Positions 35,450-47,365 of a DNA stretch of 64,000 nt are shown here, piece by piece. Below the pieces are notes generated by a model that was not told where the DNA came from, did no database searches, and saw nothing but the letters and a program-made list of their open reading frames with translations. Source of the DNA: Pseudoips prasinana (Eukaryota > Arthropoda > Insecta > Lepidoptera > Nolidae); NCBI GenBank assembly GCA_951640165.1, contig OX621243.1, forward strand, positions 3,472,001 to 3,536,000, in the 5' to 3' direction. The number at the start of each line of letters is the position of its first letter. Position 1 is the stretch's first letter. A program made the position numbers and the translations under genes.

Positions 35450-35690
35450 CTATGACGGACCGATTGGCGTGTTCGGTAGATATTTTGCTTTTACGCCGCT
35501 GGTCGTGGGTTCGATTCCCAACCAAGAAAAATAATGTGTGCATGTCCTGTTTGTCCTGAATCTGGGTGAAATTATATACGTATGTATTTACAAATGAAAA
35601 TTAGTATACGTAGTACTACTTATCTGATATCCACAGTAAAAAGCTCTGCTTAGTTTGGGATCAGATGGTGAATAATGTCCCAATATTTTT
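35450..35690 (+). mobile_element. tRNA-derived SINE ('GGGATCAGATGGC' family)
   Basis: Head 'TTGGCGTGTTCGGTAG', B box 'GTGGGTTCGATTCCCAACC', tail 'CTGCTTAGTTTGGGATCAGA' and 'TGTCCCAATATTTTTTA'. Confidence 0.7.
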
Positions 35691-37191
35691 TAATAAATAG
35701 AATCATATAGACGTAAAACATCAATACTGTGTCGCTATGTTTAAAATGATGATGTTTAAAACTAACCATGAATAATTACATTCTTTGTCATACCCAGACG
35801 GTTATTTCAAGAACTTTGTACAAACTGACAATTTAAAATGAAATACAGCTGTTCAGTTTTGGAAGACAATATGCGTAAATATAGAGACTACACAATATTA
35901 AATATCGGAAGGAAAGGAAAGGAAATATATAAGTACCAATAATACGCTGGTAAAGGGAGAAACTATAGTTTATTAATAGTCAAAACTGTAAACTCGAAAT
36001 GAAATAAAAAAATTACAATAGCACAAGTAATTTGAATATAAAGTGTTCCAAAAAAGGTTCGATTCGGAACATACTCCACAATTTAAAATTCGAATTGAGA
36101 ACGATAATGTCTTAAGTGACATGAATGCCCAAAGTAATAGTGATCTTAGAACAATTTGAGTAGAAGTAAATTTTCAGGGTCGCCGGAAATCGATTTGGAA
36201 CTTTCCGAGTTCGATAACATAGATTACAGAGTCCGTCAAATAATATGACATGGGGCGACGGCGCGGCGGGCGCGGTGCACCGCCCTGTCGCCGGGAAATA
36301 GTAGGTTGTCATGCATATTACAGAGACGATTGTTTTATATCTTTTAAAAAATATAACGCCATCACTAGGAACTAATTCGCGGGAGTATTTATAAACATAC
36401 AATTCATTGTCACAATGATTTGACACTGACAAACGTCAAGAATTCAACTGATTTGTTTTTGTACATATTATGATTTTGTTTTTAATTCGATAAGAAACAT
36501 CTCATATTATTGTTTTAAACGCTCGCTGCTATGTTGATTGTATGTTTTTAAGACATCAATTACTTTTTTATACTTGATGTTTACAATGAATGTAAACGTG
36601 CGGAATCTCAATCCGTCTAGCAATAAGTCAACAATCGGTTTTTTCTATATATTGCGCTATTGCTCCGTTGTTTGTGAGCTGATTTGTATCATTCTTAAAC
36701 ATATAAACAAAAAAGAGCAAACTGTCAAATTGTTACGCTCCTTCTATGAAGTCGGTTACAAAAAACATAGGTATAATCAAAAGTCATGAAATATTTTCTC
36801 GTTAATCATTTTTAAATTCGGATTAAACAAAACTACAGAATTCAATATAATACGACGTTACATGAATATACCTTGAAATTGTTAAAAATCAACAATTACG
36901 TAAGATCCTATAAAAATGGCGGTAAAAAATGTTTAACCTTAAAGAGATAAATGACAACATGGCGTATCGATCTAAACAAGATGCGAGATAAAGTAGTTAA
37001 CTAAAATAACTTCTAGTTATCCAAAACTTGAAATACCAATAATATTAATCTGTTTCCAATTTTGACATTCAGTTTGTCATCTCTTGTCAGTTGTAATCAG
37101 TGACTCAATGTGTCAAAAGCTTGGTAGTGTGTGTAATGATTTTTTATTATAATAATTTACTTTTTAAGTACTTACTATTATATAAAAATAA

Positions 37192-38477
37192 TAGGTCTTT
37201 ACCTATGAAATTGCCGTTTTGTATGAAAAAATTTAAACGAATTTTTTTCATGAATTTTTTTATTTGTATTAATCGAAGTAATCACCCATGCAATCAATGC
37301 ATCTTTGCCATCGCAGTGGCAGTTTATTGATGCCCTTCTTAAAGAAATCAGCTGGACGGGAGGCAACAAATTCTTCAAAGGCATTTTGTACTGCCTCTCG
37401 GGTATTGAATTTTTTTCCCGCCAAGAAGTTATCCAAATTCTGGAAAAAGTAGTAGTCTGTAGGCGCAAGGTCTGGTGAGTAGGGCGGATGACGGAGAGCT
37501 TCCAACCCCAGTTCTTGCAACTTGGAGACCGTCTGCTGTGCAGTATGAGGTCGCGCGTTGTCGTGCAGGAGCAGCGGAGACGAGCGATTGACCAATGCTG
37601 GTTGGAGATGCGCCAGCTTCTCCATCATTGTGCTCAGTTCTTCACAGTACACATCTGCAGTAATGCTCACCCCGTTTGGTAAGAAGCTGTGATGAATCAC
37701 ACCGGCGCTAGACCACCAAACAGTGACCATCACTTTTCTAGGGGTAAGTTTTCGTTTAGGGCATTGTTTAGGTGCTGAACCAGGATCCAACCAACTTGCT
37801 GAGCGCTTGCGGTTATCAAACAGAATCCATTTTTCATCGCAGGTAACAATGCGGTTCAAAATTCCTTCATTTGTGTGTCTGTTGAGCAGTGCAAGGCACG
37901 TCTCGACGCGTACTTCGCGCTGGCGATCATTGAGTTCGTGGGGCACCCATTTGTCAAGCTTTTTTACCTTGCCAATTTGACGCAAATGGACCAATATTGT
38001 TTTGACGCTAACGTCGAAAGCTGCTGCTAATTCAGCCGTAGATTGTGTATCATCAGCTTCCACAACCGCCTTTAATTCGTCATTGTCGACCAAAGTCTTC
38101 GGACGACCGCGAGGTTCATTTTTCAGGTCGAAATTTCCAGAACGGAAGCGAGCAAACCAATAACAGGTGGTGCGTTGGTTTGTAGTGTTAGCTCCGTAAA
38201 CGTCGTTGATGTTGCGTGCCGCTTGTGCCGCGTTGCTGCCACGACGGTACTCATATTCCATAATTACTCGAATTTTTAACGTATCCATGATGACGAAAAA
38301 GATTGAAATGCGATGAAAATGTAACACTAATCAATAAAGAAATGACTACTTTTGGAAAAAAGAATCCATGTTTTTAAAATAAAATTAATTTGAAATTAGA
38401 ATTCTTAGCCAAACAAAAATTATTTTGATTTGAAATGGCCAGTACTGCAGAACGGCAATTTCATAGGTAAAGACCTA
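37192..38477 (-). mobile_element. Complete mariner element with TIRs and TA target duplication
   Basis: Left end TA|GGTCTTTACCTATGAAAT..., right end the exact reverse complement ...|TA, so both termini share about 26 matching bases after the TA. Element length about 1.28 kb, normal for mariner. It carries one intact transposase gene. A second, element-free copy of the flanking sequence occurs at 55603-55805, confirming the boundaries. Confidence 0.95.
37269..38288 (-). CDS. Mariner transposase (DD34D), apparently intact
   Basis: Cut-and-paste DNA transposase that binds the element's TIRs and integrates at TA. From the chosen Met (38288; an upstream Met at 38327 adds 13 residues not expected in the family) it is 339 aa, within the mariner range. 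The N-terminal helix-turn-helix region covers about residues 1-110. 'WVPHEL' is at 114-119. The catalytic triad is Asp151 ('TCDEKW'), Asp243 ('LLHDNARPH') and Asp278 ('LAPTDYYFF'), with 34 residues between the last two. 'YSPDLAP' is at 270-276. No frameshift or stop is seen. With near-perfect TIRs this looks recently active. I do not assign a subfamily. Confidence 0.95.
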   Translation of the reverse strand: MDTLKIRVIMEYEYRRGSNAAQAARNINDVYGANTTNQRTTCYWFARFRSGNFDLKNEPRGRPKTLVDNDELKAVVEADDTQSTAELAAAFDVSVKTILVHLRQIGKVKKLDKWVPHELNDRQREVRVETCLALLNRHTNEGILNRIVTCDEKWILFDNRKRSASWLDPGSAPKQCPKRKLTPRKVMVTVWWSSAGVIHHSFLPNGVSITADVYCEELSTMMEKLAHLQPALVNRSSPLLLHDNARPHTAQQTVSKLQELGLEALRHPPYSPDLAPTDYYFFQNLDNFLAGKKFNTREAVQNAFEEFVASRPADFFKKGINKLPLRWQRCIDCMGDYFD

Positions 38478-41400
38478 ATATTAGCTTTCTGTACTCATTC
38501 TCCATATAAACTAACAGTTCCAAATTTTATTCTCCTCCGCCCGCGCAATTTTCATAAAAAGGTGTACGAATTTTTTGCTTAACGTAAAACATTATTATAA
38601 TTATAGCAATATTTTAATTGGTTCCAACTCCAGTACTGAATTCTGAATTTATTTTCCTGGCGTACTTCCCAAAAGTTAACAACTAACAGGATACACATAA
38701 CCTGCAGAAATATACTATAGTTATATTTATGTATCCAATTCAGTTTTATAAGCCAGACATTTGGATTCAGTTGGTTTTATAGCGCCAATGAAAACAAATG
38801 CAATGCTGAATTACGCCCAAGTTACAAACAGCGGAGCTGAATCGAATGAACGATGAAGTCACATGGTAAAACCAAGGTTGCAGCTCAATCCATCACTAGT
38901 CCAAATCTCGGCTATTTTGAGTGCCAAGGTCATGGGGAGCGGGTTACCGTTGCGGAAATTAATATGTGCATTGTGTAAAGGAAAATTGTTTTATTGTATG
39001 GGGAATTACATCCATATTTTTGTAGGCTATGAATATTTTGAGCCGACGATAAATGTTTGAATTATATAATCACTGCTTTCATAAAAGTATACGTCTTCAA
39101 CTTTTTTTTGAGAACTGATTTCAATAACGTTTATAATTTTCTATTCATTCCACAAATGTCTGAGAAATCGCGTAACATACATAGTTATTTTTAAGCGACT
39201 TTAGAAGTAGTCGTCAAGCATATTTTCGGGATTTTCTAAATTTTAATATGAGTCTCTGATTATCAAGTATATTTTTATATACTTTTTAAATGCTGTGAAC
39301 GTTTGTAATTGTAGCAACACAAGACTATTCATATTTAAAATAATTATTATTAATAATTCAGCGTATGTAATGTTAATATTCCTTCATTAATAAAATAAAA
39401 GAATAATGTCAAACCCAAGATATATGTACAGTATTGCCAGGATTTAACTTTGAATGGAATATAAAGCACTGTGTCTAATTATTGCATAATCGATACGCAT
39501 ATTCTATTTAGATATTTGCATAAGCAACAGAAATAACATTTCCTTAGCACATGCACGATGGTGCACTAAAAATACATGCGGAATACACGTCACCTCACTT
39601 ACTAGACCTATGCGTTATTTTAATAAACTTCGAGTTTTCTTAGTAAGCGATGATGTCATGATACACGCAATCACACATTGCTCTTTATAATTTGGAGATA
39701 GAGTTTAAAATCGTTTGCTGCTAATCTTCGCAAGTGCGAGACCGCTTTATGATCCTGCCATTGATTGCGTAATACGCATTTTTGTATGAGGCCCTCTCGT
39801 TTTTAGCAATTTTCAGAGCTTGCACGAATAGATACATGATGTAAGTGATGTAAGGAAAACTATTTGGTTTTATTTTTACCAAAAAAGTTAAATAACTTGC
39901 TGGTTGTGGTCTTAAGTCCTCCTGTTCAAAGGCCTCCCCAAAAGATAATCGCCACGTTAGGGAAACATGTTGGCATCGCAGTATCTTGGTCATAGTACTC
40001 TGAGAGAGGCCTGGTGCCCGTTCTCTGATAGATATTCCTTCGGAATGACTGAGCTGAGTGTAGAAGAAGCTCTTAGGCTAGGCTGACTTTTCTAACTAAA
40101 CTTTTATATATGTATATGTTAATTTGCTCAAACAATGTTCTCTTTTGTTGTCCGTTGTGTTTTACTTTATATATATAGTAACGAGTTAGACAAACCATTA
40201 GTTCAATATCTTTGAATGCGACAGTTCTTAAAAATAGATGAATTTAAATGCAAATAATAAGCATGACGGAGCGAAAACAACGTCTGTTGCATACAAAGTG
40301 TACATACATCTACATCGTTCTCAACATATTAGTAATGGAAATTTACGTTTAAATCTTTTAAGCGATTTATTATTTAGAATAATAAGAGTCCAAATGTATT
40401 ATTCCTTACCGGATAAACTTGTCTTCGGCTCACTTATATACGAGAAAGGCAAGTCATTAACATACAAACGAAAATCCGAAAAAATATTGGGACTTTATTA
40501 TTAGTTTCCATGCAAATTAACATGAACAGATTTATTGCTTGAAATTGAGGACATACAAAAATAAAAATTTTACGTCTTCAGATACATATTATTATGAAAG
40601 AATATTCTCGAAATTCACAAAAATTTCGACGAGAAGTTTAACAATTACCTTTTCTTTAAAACACAGAACCGGCTTTAAAGGCTATATGGGATCTTTCCGG
40701 CAAAAATCTAATCGTGGGTTCATTTCTCATCTAGGATAAAGATTTTGTCCAATTAATAATGTGATTTTTGTACACCCAAAAAGTGCTCAAAGAAGTTTTC
40801 TCTTAAAAATACACAAAGAAAAAAAAATCTATTTAACTGGATATATATAATAATGATGAAACATTACGGTGCATGAGTGTGAACGCAAATACAGATGCTC
40901 GTTACATTTGAAGGCTATTTATTTATCTATTCGTCACATCCGGGGAAACGTCATTCGCATGACCGACACATTTACGTGTTTCCTGAGGCACAGGTGTGTA
41001 TACCAGTTCTCAGACTACTTCTGTATCTTGTTGACAGAAAAATTCCAACAGTACGTTTTGGCCCGACCCGCGATTTTGACTTTTTGGACTTATTAATGAC
41101 ATTGTCTAAAACTGCCTAATTGGATTGAAATTCTGCATTTTTAAGCACTTCTGGAATTCATTTAAGAATGTTAATTTGCTAACAGATGTAGAGACCTAAG
41201 CTTCTACAAATAACTACTAATTATGTATAAATATTAACGTCCAAATATCAGTAATTCTTTCGACATTTTTATTTCTATGGCTACAGTTAAAAGTCGTTGA
41301 AAATATTCAAGATCAAAGTTAACATTAAAGGCTTGCCCTAACACAAATCACGGCCGTAGTCGTGACAATTCGAGCCCCGGGTAGCTTAAAAATAAAATTA

Positions 41401-41589
41401 TAGGACGTTTATTAGCTCGAACGAAATAAAATGCTGTCGCCATATGCCATGGCCACATACTCTACGGATGACGTGGCCTCCCATAATACCCAATGATTAA
41501 GCACAGAAACATTTTGTACAGCAGAATAAAACAAAGTAGAAATTTCGGGCTAGCCGTTAGTTTCTATGGCTTTGATTTATTGAGTAAAT

Positions 41590-41830
41590 CTATACTAATA
41601 TTATAAAGAGGTAACGTTTGTGAGTTTGTGAAGTTGTAAGGGGTAATCTCTGGATCTACTGAACCAATTTTCAAAATTATTTCACCAATAGAAAGCTACG
41701 TTATTGTGGAGTGTCATAGGCATCATCATAATTTTTATTTGTCCCGAACTTTTAACCCGAAGTATATACAAATATATATATATACAAATATATTTATAAC
41801 GCGGAACGAAGTTCGCGGGCACAGCTAGTA
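41590..41830 (-). repeat. Lepidopteran 'CTAGCTGTGCCCGCG' dispersed element
   Basis: Plus strand starts 'ATACTAATATTATAAAGAGG', has 'TCTACTGAACCAATTTTCAA' and ends 'GTTCGCGGGCACAGCTAG', the reverse of the head. Confidence 0.65.
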
Positions 41831-41867
41831 GTTTATATATATAAACTTTTTTTATATAGCTTGTTAT

Positions 41868-42215
41868 AGCTGTAGCGTGTCTCACCACAGTCATTGAGGG
41901 CCTCGGTTCAAATCCCGGGTCAGACCAAAATTAATAATGTGATTTTTTATTATAAATATTTTTCAGTATCAGCCAGAAATCTGGGAGTTGGCGGTTTCAG
42001 ACCCCCGCGTTTCAGAGAGCACATAATATAACTGATCTCTTTCCAGTCGTGTCGCTAGTCGTCCCATCAGATCATGAGACCGGCGGATTAGAATGCGCCC
42101 CTGTATTTGCGCACACACTTGTGCACTATAATACATATGTCCCACGAAGATGTCAGTCTCCATTAAGACTGGACGCCGTGGCCGAAATCGATCAGGAGAA
42201 CATTATTTTATTATT
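41868..42215 (+). mobile_element. tRNA-derived SINE, family A, head-truncated
   Basis: 'CTCGGTTCAAATCCCGGGTC' B box, 'AAATCTGGGAGTTGGCGGTT' and the longer tail 'GATCTCTTTCCAGTCGTGTC' to 'CGAAGATGTCAGTCTCC', also seen at 63487. Confidence 0.75.
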
Positions 42216-42221
42216 ATTTTT

Positions 42222-42470
42222 AATATATATAGGGACAATGACACACAGATCATCCTAGCCCCAAACTAAGCAAAGCTTGTACTATGGGTACCAGGCGACG
42301 ATATACATACTTATATAGATAGATAAATACTTATATACATAGAAAACATCCATGACTCAGAAACAAATATTCGTGCTCATCACACAAATATTTGCACTTA
42401 CCGAGATTCGAACCCAGGACCACCAGCTTCGTAGGCAGAAGCACTACCAACTAGGCTACGGTGATCGTTA
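42222..42470 (-). mobile_element. tRNA-derived SINE, family B, full copy
   Basis: Minus strand head 'ATCACCGTAGCCTAGTTGGT' and B box 'GGGTTCGAATCTCGGTAAG'; tail 'GGGGCTAGGATGATCTGTGT'. It is the uninterrupted reference for the copy at 29347. Confidence 0.8.
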
Positions 42471-43019
42471 TTAATTTATATATTTTTGCTTAGATGTTTA
42501 GTAAGGCCGCCTTAACCAATATCATAATAGATTATAGAGAAGAAGTTACTTATTTATGAATTAGTAAGTTATATTAACTTAGTTAACATTTTCTCAATGG
42601 TAAAAATATATAGTTACATTGCAATTTTCGCATGCGTTTCTTGCTTTCTCTCTGCACGGAACTGGTTCCCAATTAAGAGCAACCGTCTGCGTGTCCATTA
42701 CTGTACCGGTAGACCTTGTGGAGCCCATATACTGACATTAGTAATTACGTACAAGCATATCAAACACACCGGCCCTTAAGAAAATGTTATAAAATGACCT
42801 CTATAACCTTTAAAATACCGTTTGAAATCGATTGAGAACAATTTTGTTACCAGGAGAGGAATTTTGGCATTGATTTGCTTCCAATTTTATATACAATAGC
42901 TACAGTCTTTATTCCTTTTATAATAAAGACGTTTTTGTGAATGAAGAAGTAATATTATAATTGTAATCAGTACTATGATTCGTGATTGCGATTGAGTCCG
43001 TTGGGAAAACAAACAAAAA

Positions 43020-43500
43020 TATTACATTAAGCACTTACTTATTGTATACGTTAACCTAGTGTCAGAGTTATTCAAACCGCCTGATAGGCCTCTGACATGG
43101 CTTAATGACTTGCTTACTTATCGTATGGGCAGTGGTAACCCTAGTGTCAGAGTTGCTCAAGCCGCCCAGTAGGCCTCTGACATGGCATAACGACTGTTGT
43201 CTAATGACTACAACCGGGACCGACAGCTTAACGTGCCCTCCGAAGCACGGAGACGCTCAGAAATTAAACCACTTTGGCGGTCACCCATTTCGACTGACCG
43301 CGAGCGTAGTTGCTTAACCTCCCCGATCGCTTACAGACCGGTGAGAGCATCTAGCTATGAGCGCCTTAATGACTGTTGTGTGTGTGTGTGTGTGTGTTGA
43401 CAGCTTAACGTGCCCTCCAAACACAAAGACGCTCAGAAATTAAAACACTTTGGTGGTCACCCATCAAAGGACTGTCCGCGGGCTTAGTTTCATTAGTTTA
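43020..43500 (+). mobile_element. Family D repeats: one near-full copy flanked by partial copies
   Basis: Partial copy at 43050-43105, near-full copy at 43115-43365 with 'CACGGAGACGCTCAGAAATT', then a (TG)n tract at 43377-43396 and a 3' partial copy to about 43500 with 'GACAGCTTAACGTGCCCTCC'. Confidence 0.7.
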
Positions 43501-44469
43501 AGGCCATGGGTAGATATTGCTCCTTAAACTCTCCGTGTCCATTTAATTTTCACCATGTATAATAAGAGTTTAAATGTCACATAACAGCGATTTCTTTTTA
43601 ATTACCGTTCCTTATAATTCAGTTAAACAAAAGGACTATTCCAAACTTCAACTGGGTATTTAAGTTTTGAACGCTCTTACCTACGATAAATGTATCATCA
43701 TGGCAGCTAAATGATGTCCACTGATGGACAAAAGCCTCACCGAAATATCACCACAATGGATTTGTGTCCATAACTTGGAGTATATTTTATTATTATAGTA
43801 GACACAGAGACGCTGCTGCCCGTTCTCTTAAATATATTCCCTCTGGTGATATTCTTTGTGGTCAGCCACACAACACGATATCGATAAATATATAAGATCA
43901 TTTAATTAAAACGGAAATAGATAGTTGCTACTACAAAAATGAAAAAAAAACTATATGAAGCCTGAAAATATCCCGAAAATTTTACATAGCAAAAACTATC
44001 CATCATCATTTCAACACCACAAGTATCGGAACTCCAAAAAAAACTGTTGCCAGTAGTATGAAAAAACCAGAATGTTAGACGCCAAGATAATCTCTACTAA
44101 ACTAGCTGATGACGAAACCGATACACATGAAACTAAACCTTGAGCACGAAAAAACAAAGTCCAAAGTTAATGGTGGTTTTTCAGCTGAAATAAACAAATG
44201 TTTTTATTTTGAAGACAGCTGACAGCTAATTGATGGTATGCCAGGAGTCTTTCTTCCGGAATTCATTGGCGGAGTTCAAACTGCCCTAATTACCTAGATA
44301 AGCTGAAATATTCTTTTTGTGTAACAATCGCATACCACTCTCAATTTATCTCTTTATTTATGTAAGAATTTATATATTTTTATTCTTAATACGTATTTAT
44401 GTTGGTCTGTATTTTTGTATGTACTGTATATTTATAGAAGTTTATATATATGTATGTATACATGTTCAT

Positions 44470-44705
44470 TTTGACTAGTGGTTAGTGACACTGCGAAGGC
44501 AGAAGATTCCATCCCCACTTATGACAAATCTTTGTATGATGAGTGCGATTATTTGCTCTGTGTCTGGGTTTAATCTATCTATAATATGTATGTATTTAGA
44601 AATATATAGGTATGTTTATCAGTTGTCTGGTTGCCATAGTACAGGCACTGTTTAGTTTGGGATCACATGGCAGTGTGTTAGTTGTTCCAAGATATTTATT
44701 TATAG
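44470..44705 (+). mobile_element. tRNA-derived SINE ('GGGATCAGATGGC' family)
   Basis: Head 'ACTAGTGGTTAGTGACACTG', tail 'TTTATCAGTTGTCTGGTTGC' and 'TAGTTTGGGATCACATGGCA'. Confidence 0.65.
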
Positions 44706-45700
44706 ATGTTTCCTTTTTATCTCTTCCCTTCTCTTTCTTTCCTTCTCTTTTAATTATTTCGAGTTAAATGGCAGTTAAATGTTGCTCGCCTTTTTCTTAT
44801 ATACAATTGTATGTACACATATTTAAAAGCAAAAATAAATGTAGTCTCATCATTTGCATAAATGAACTAACAACTGTAGAATCAGTCTAGACTAATTTAA
44901 ATAGTTTAAACAGCAGGTCTGTAATTTTATATGCAGATATATGTTAATGTGAAATTTACGATTTATGGTCTAAAAACATGCAACCGATTATTACTTATAG
45001 TAAAGTAACAGTTTGAATATATGGCCTCAACTTTTTTCTCGTCCATCTGTCGCATGTCGCTTTACAGCCGGCCGCAGCTAATATGGCGGCGCCCATGACT
45101 CGCATCGGCTGACCATGTAGCACTTACATTCTCACTCATTTGTTTAAGTTCTACACGGCATTTGTGTTATGATCATCAATGTTATTGTTCACTTTTGATG
45201 GGCAACGATACAGCTAGTGAGTCAAATAAACAGGTCCACGAGGGAAAAACCAAGAATAATGCGATAATATCCGACAATGTATGAATTTCACGCCGTAAGA
45301 GATAAAGTTACATTTGCATCGTGCTTTCATAAAACCACACAACGTTTTTATATTAATCCCATACAATATTAATCTAATTATACACGATTTTTGATCATTT
45401 GGATCATACGATTTTTATTAATCCTATGTTTGTCCTTCGAGTTCAAAATAATTTATATAGAATCATTTTAAAGCATTATTGAATAAAAACCAAAATAGTT
45501 CTACAAACCAGATAACAAAAAATTAAGAGATCGCGTCAGATACATTCAAAAAAAGAGATTTGATTTCATCTCCCTTTGATATGAAATGAATGAATATCAC
45601 CACCCCATTTCATCCCCTAGAGGTGTAACGTAGTGTACACCACATTAACAAGTTTCAATAGGTTTCTATTTAATAGTGCCCGAAGGTATAAAAGGTACAG

Positions 45701-45755
45701 TTGTGCGGTACATAGGGAAACACTTGTGCGGTACATAGGGAAACACTTGTGAGGT
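45701..45755. repeat. 23-bp tandem repeat, about 2.4 copies
   Basis: 'TTGTGCGGTACATAGGGAAA' plus 'CAC' repeats at 45701 and 45724, then a partial third copy. Confidence 0.85.
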
Positions 45756-47002
45756 GGAACTGTTTTTATTATTTTTAACAGAATGTACCTACATTATACT
45801 GCTAGTTATTTTAAATTATACGATCACGACTATGACATTTTATTTTATTTAATAAAGTATTAAGTATAGTACTTTATATGTATTACAATCAAGTCTAGAG
45901 ATTTATAAGTAATTTTATATTAACCTAAACTTCTACATAAACATTCAACACACGATTATGACATATCCCTCAAGACGATGGACATAACTCCATTTTGAAA
46001 ATCTTTTAGGACCGTCTTTATCCGGCGGTGGAGGTCATTCAGGTTATTTGATAGTACCCTGGAAAACCTACAGACATAAGTATCCTTAAGTCCCTATGTC
46101 CTTAAGCGAAGCTGCACAGTTGCAACCATCGTCCGGTACGGTAGCATTGATAAAAAGGCTAAAGGCTGCAAATGGCTGCAACGCAGCATTTCAAACTTAT
46201 GTGTCGGTTAAAAATAAACTTCTCTTTTTATAGTTGCATATTTTTTTGTGTTGCAAATTTGCCTATGTTGTCTGCTTTTAACAACCTCTTATTGCCAATT
46301 TATCGCACAAAGGATTCGGTTAAATTGATCTGAATGGTTGTCCCCGGCCAATATAGGGAACCCAACTTGAGCATGAAATGGATCCGGTAACTGGCAGAAT
46401 TATACGTCGACTCTTTCATTTGGGGTTATAGTTACAATTTTACATATGTTTTAGTAAGAATAATGCAAATATCTAAATTGACTAGGCGATTGAAATATTC
46501 AATTTGAATATTACTGTATTCAATTGAAAGTTAAATAACTAGAACTGTTGTAACAAATCTATCTGCTACCTTCATCAGATTATTTTTAATTCCTGTCCTT
46601 CCAACGCAAATCGCTTGCCTTTTAGCGATAAGGCCACCAATTGCATTCAAATAAAATTATTTTCTTGATTCTATCCATTGTTTTGGTTTACTTATTGTTG
46701 CAATAAAGTGTTTTTTTTTTCTTCTATTAATAATAATATAATGTTATGAATTCGCGAATTACTTCTTTTAGGATACCTATATATTATTTACTGTATGTGG
46801 ACTTGAATGTTTCTTGGTTAGATTTTATTCTGATAAAAGTATCACTAACATTAAATGTGTTAGAACCTACTCAGATGTCTTTCCTGCGTATAACACTAGT
46901 CATAATAATAAATATATCATGGGACAACTAAAACACTGCCTTATGATCCTAAACTGTGCAGAGTCTGTTTCGACAATATGTAGTAAAAATATAGCTAAAA
47001 AT

Positions 47003-47365
47003 TAAAATTTTGATAAATAAACCTACACATGATCCTTGACAATAACTTAATTTAAGTTAGTTAAATATCGTTACTGTTATAAAATAAATCTTATTGTAAA
47101 TTATTTCCTACATTCCGTGTACCTAAATATCTATATATGAATTCAATGAAGATTGACAATAGAATATTGACCAAATATTTATTAAATGTATATTTGATCA
47201 ATATTCTACTGCCAATTTCAAATGCATATTTTATTTTGTTCAATATCTATATGTACCTAGAAATAATTATAAATTAATTATATATTACTACGAATATGTT
47301 CTGACTAATTACAAGCGCTTTTTTAAAGTCTACGTGAATAAAAACCTTTTTTATTTTTTATTTAT
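47003..47365 (+). mobile_element. LINE-type 3' end interrupted by a hairpin MITE
   Basis: Same sequence as 31711-31960 in the opposite orientation, ending 'GAATAAAAACCTTTTTT' and an A/T-rich tail. A ~115-bp hairpin element sits at about 47138-47246, flanked by 'AATATCTATAT' on both sides. Confidence 0.75.
47138..47246. mobile_element. Hairpin MITE inside a LINE 3' end
   Basis: The interior is a near-palindrome: 'ATTGACAATAGAATATTGAC' at the left and 'TGATCAATATTCTACTGCCA' at the right. The 11-bp 'AATATCTATAT' is present at both borders and once in the empty copy at 31.8 kb. Related copies at 50.93 and (partial) 50.55 kb. Confidence 0.75.

Noticed and set aside
40238..40504. 88-codon plus-strand frame
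   Set aside because: No recognisable protein pattern and no splice context on the plus strand.
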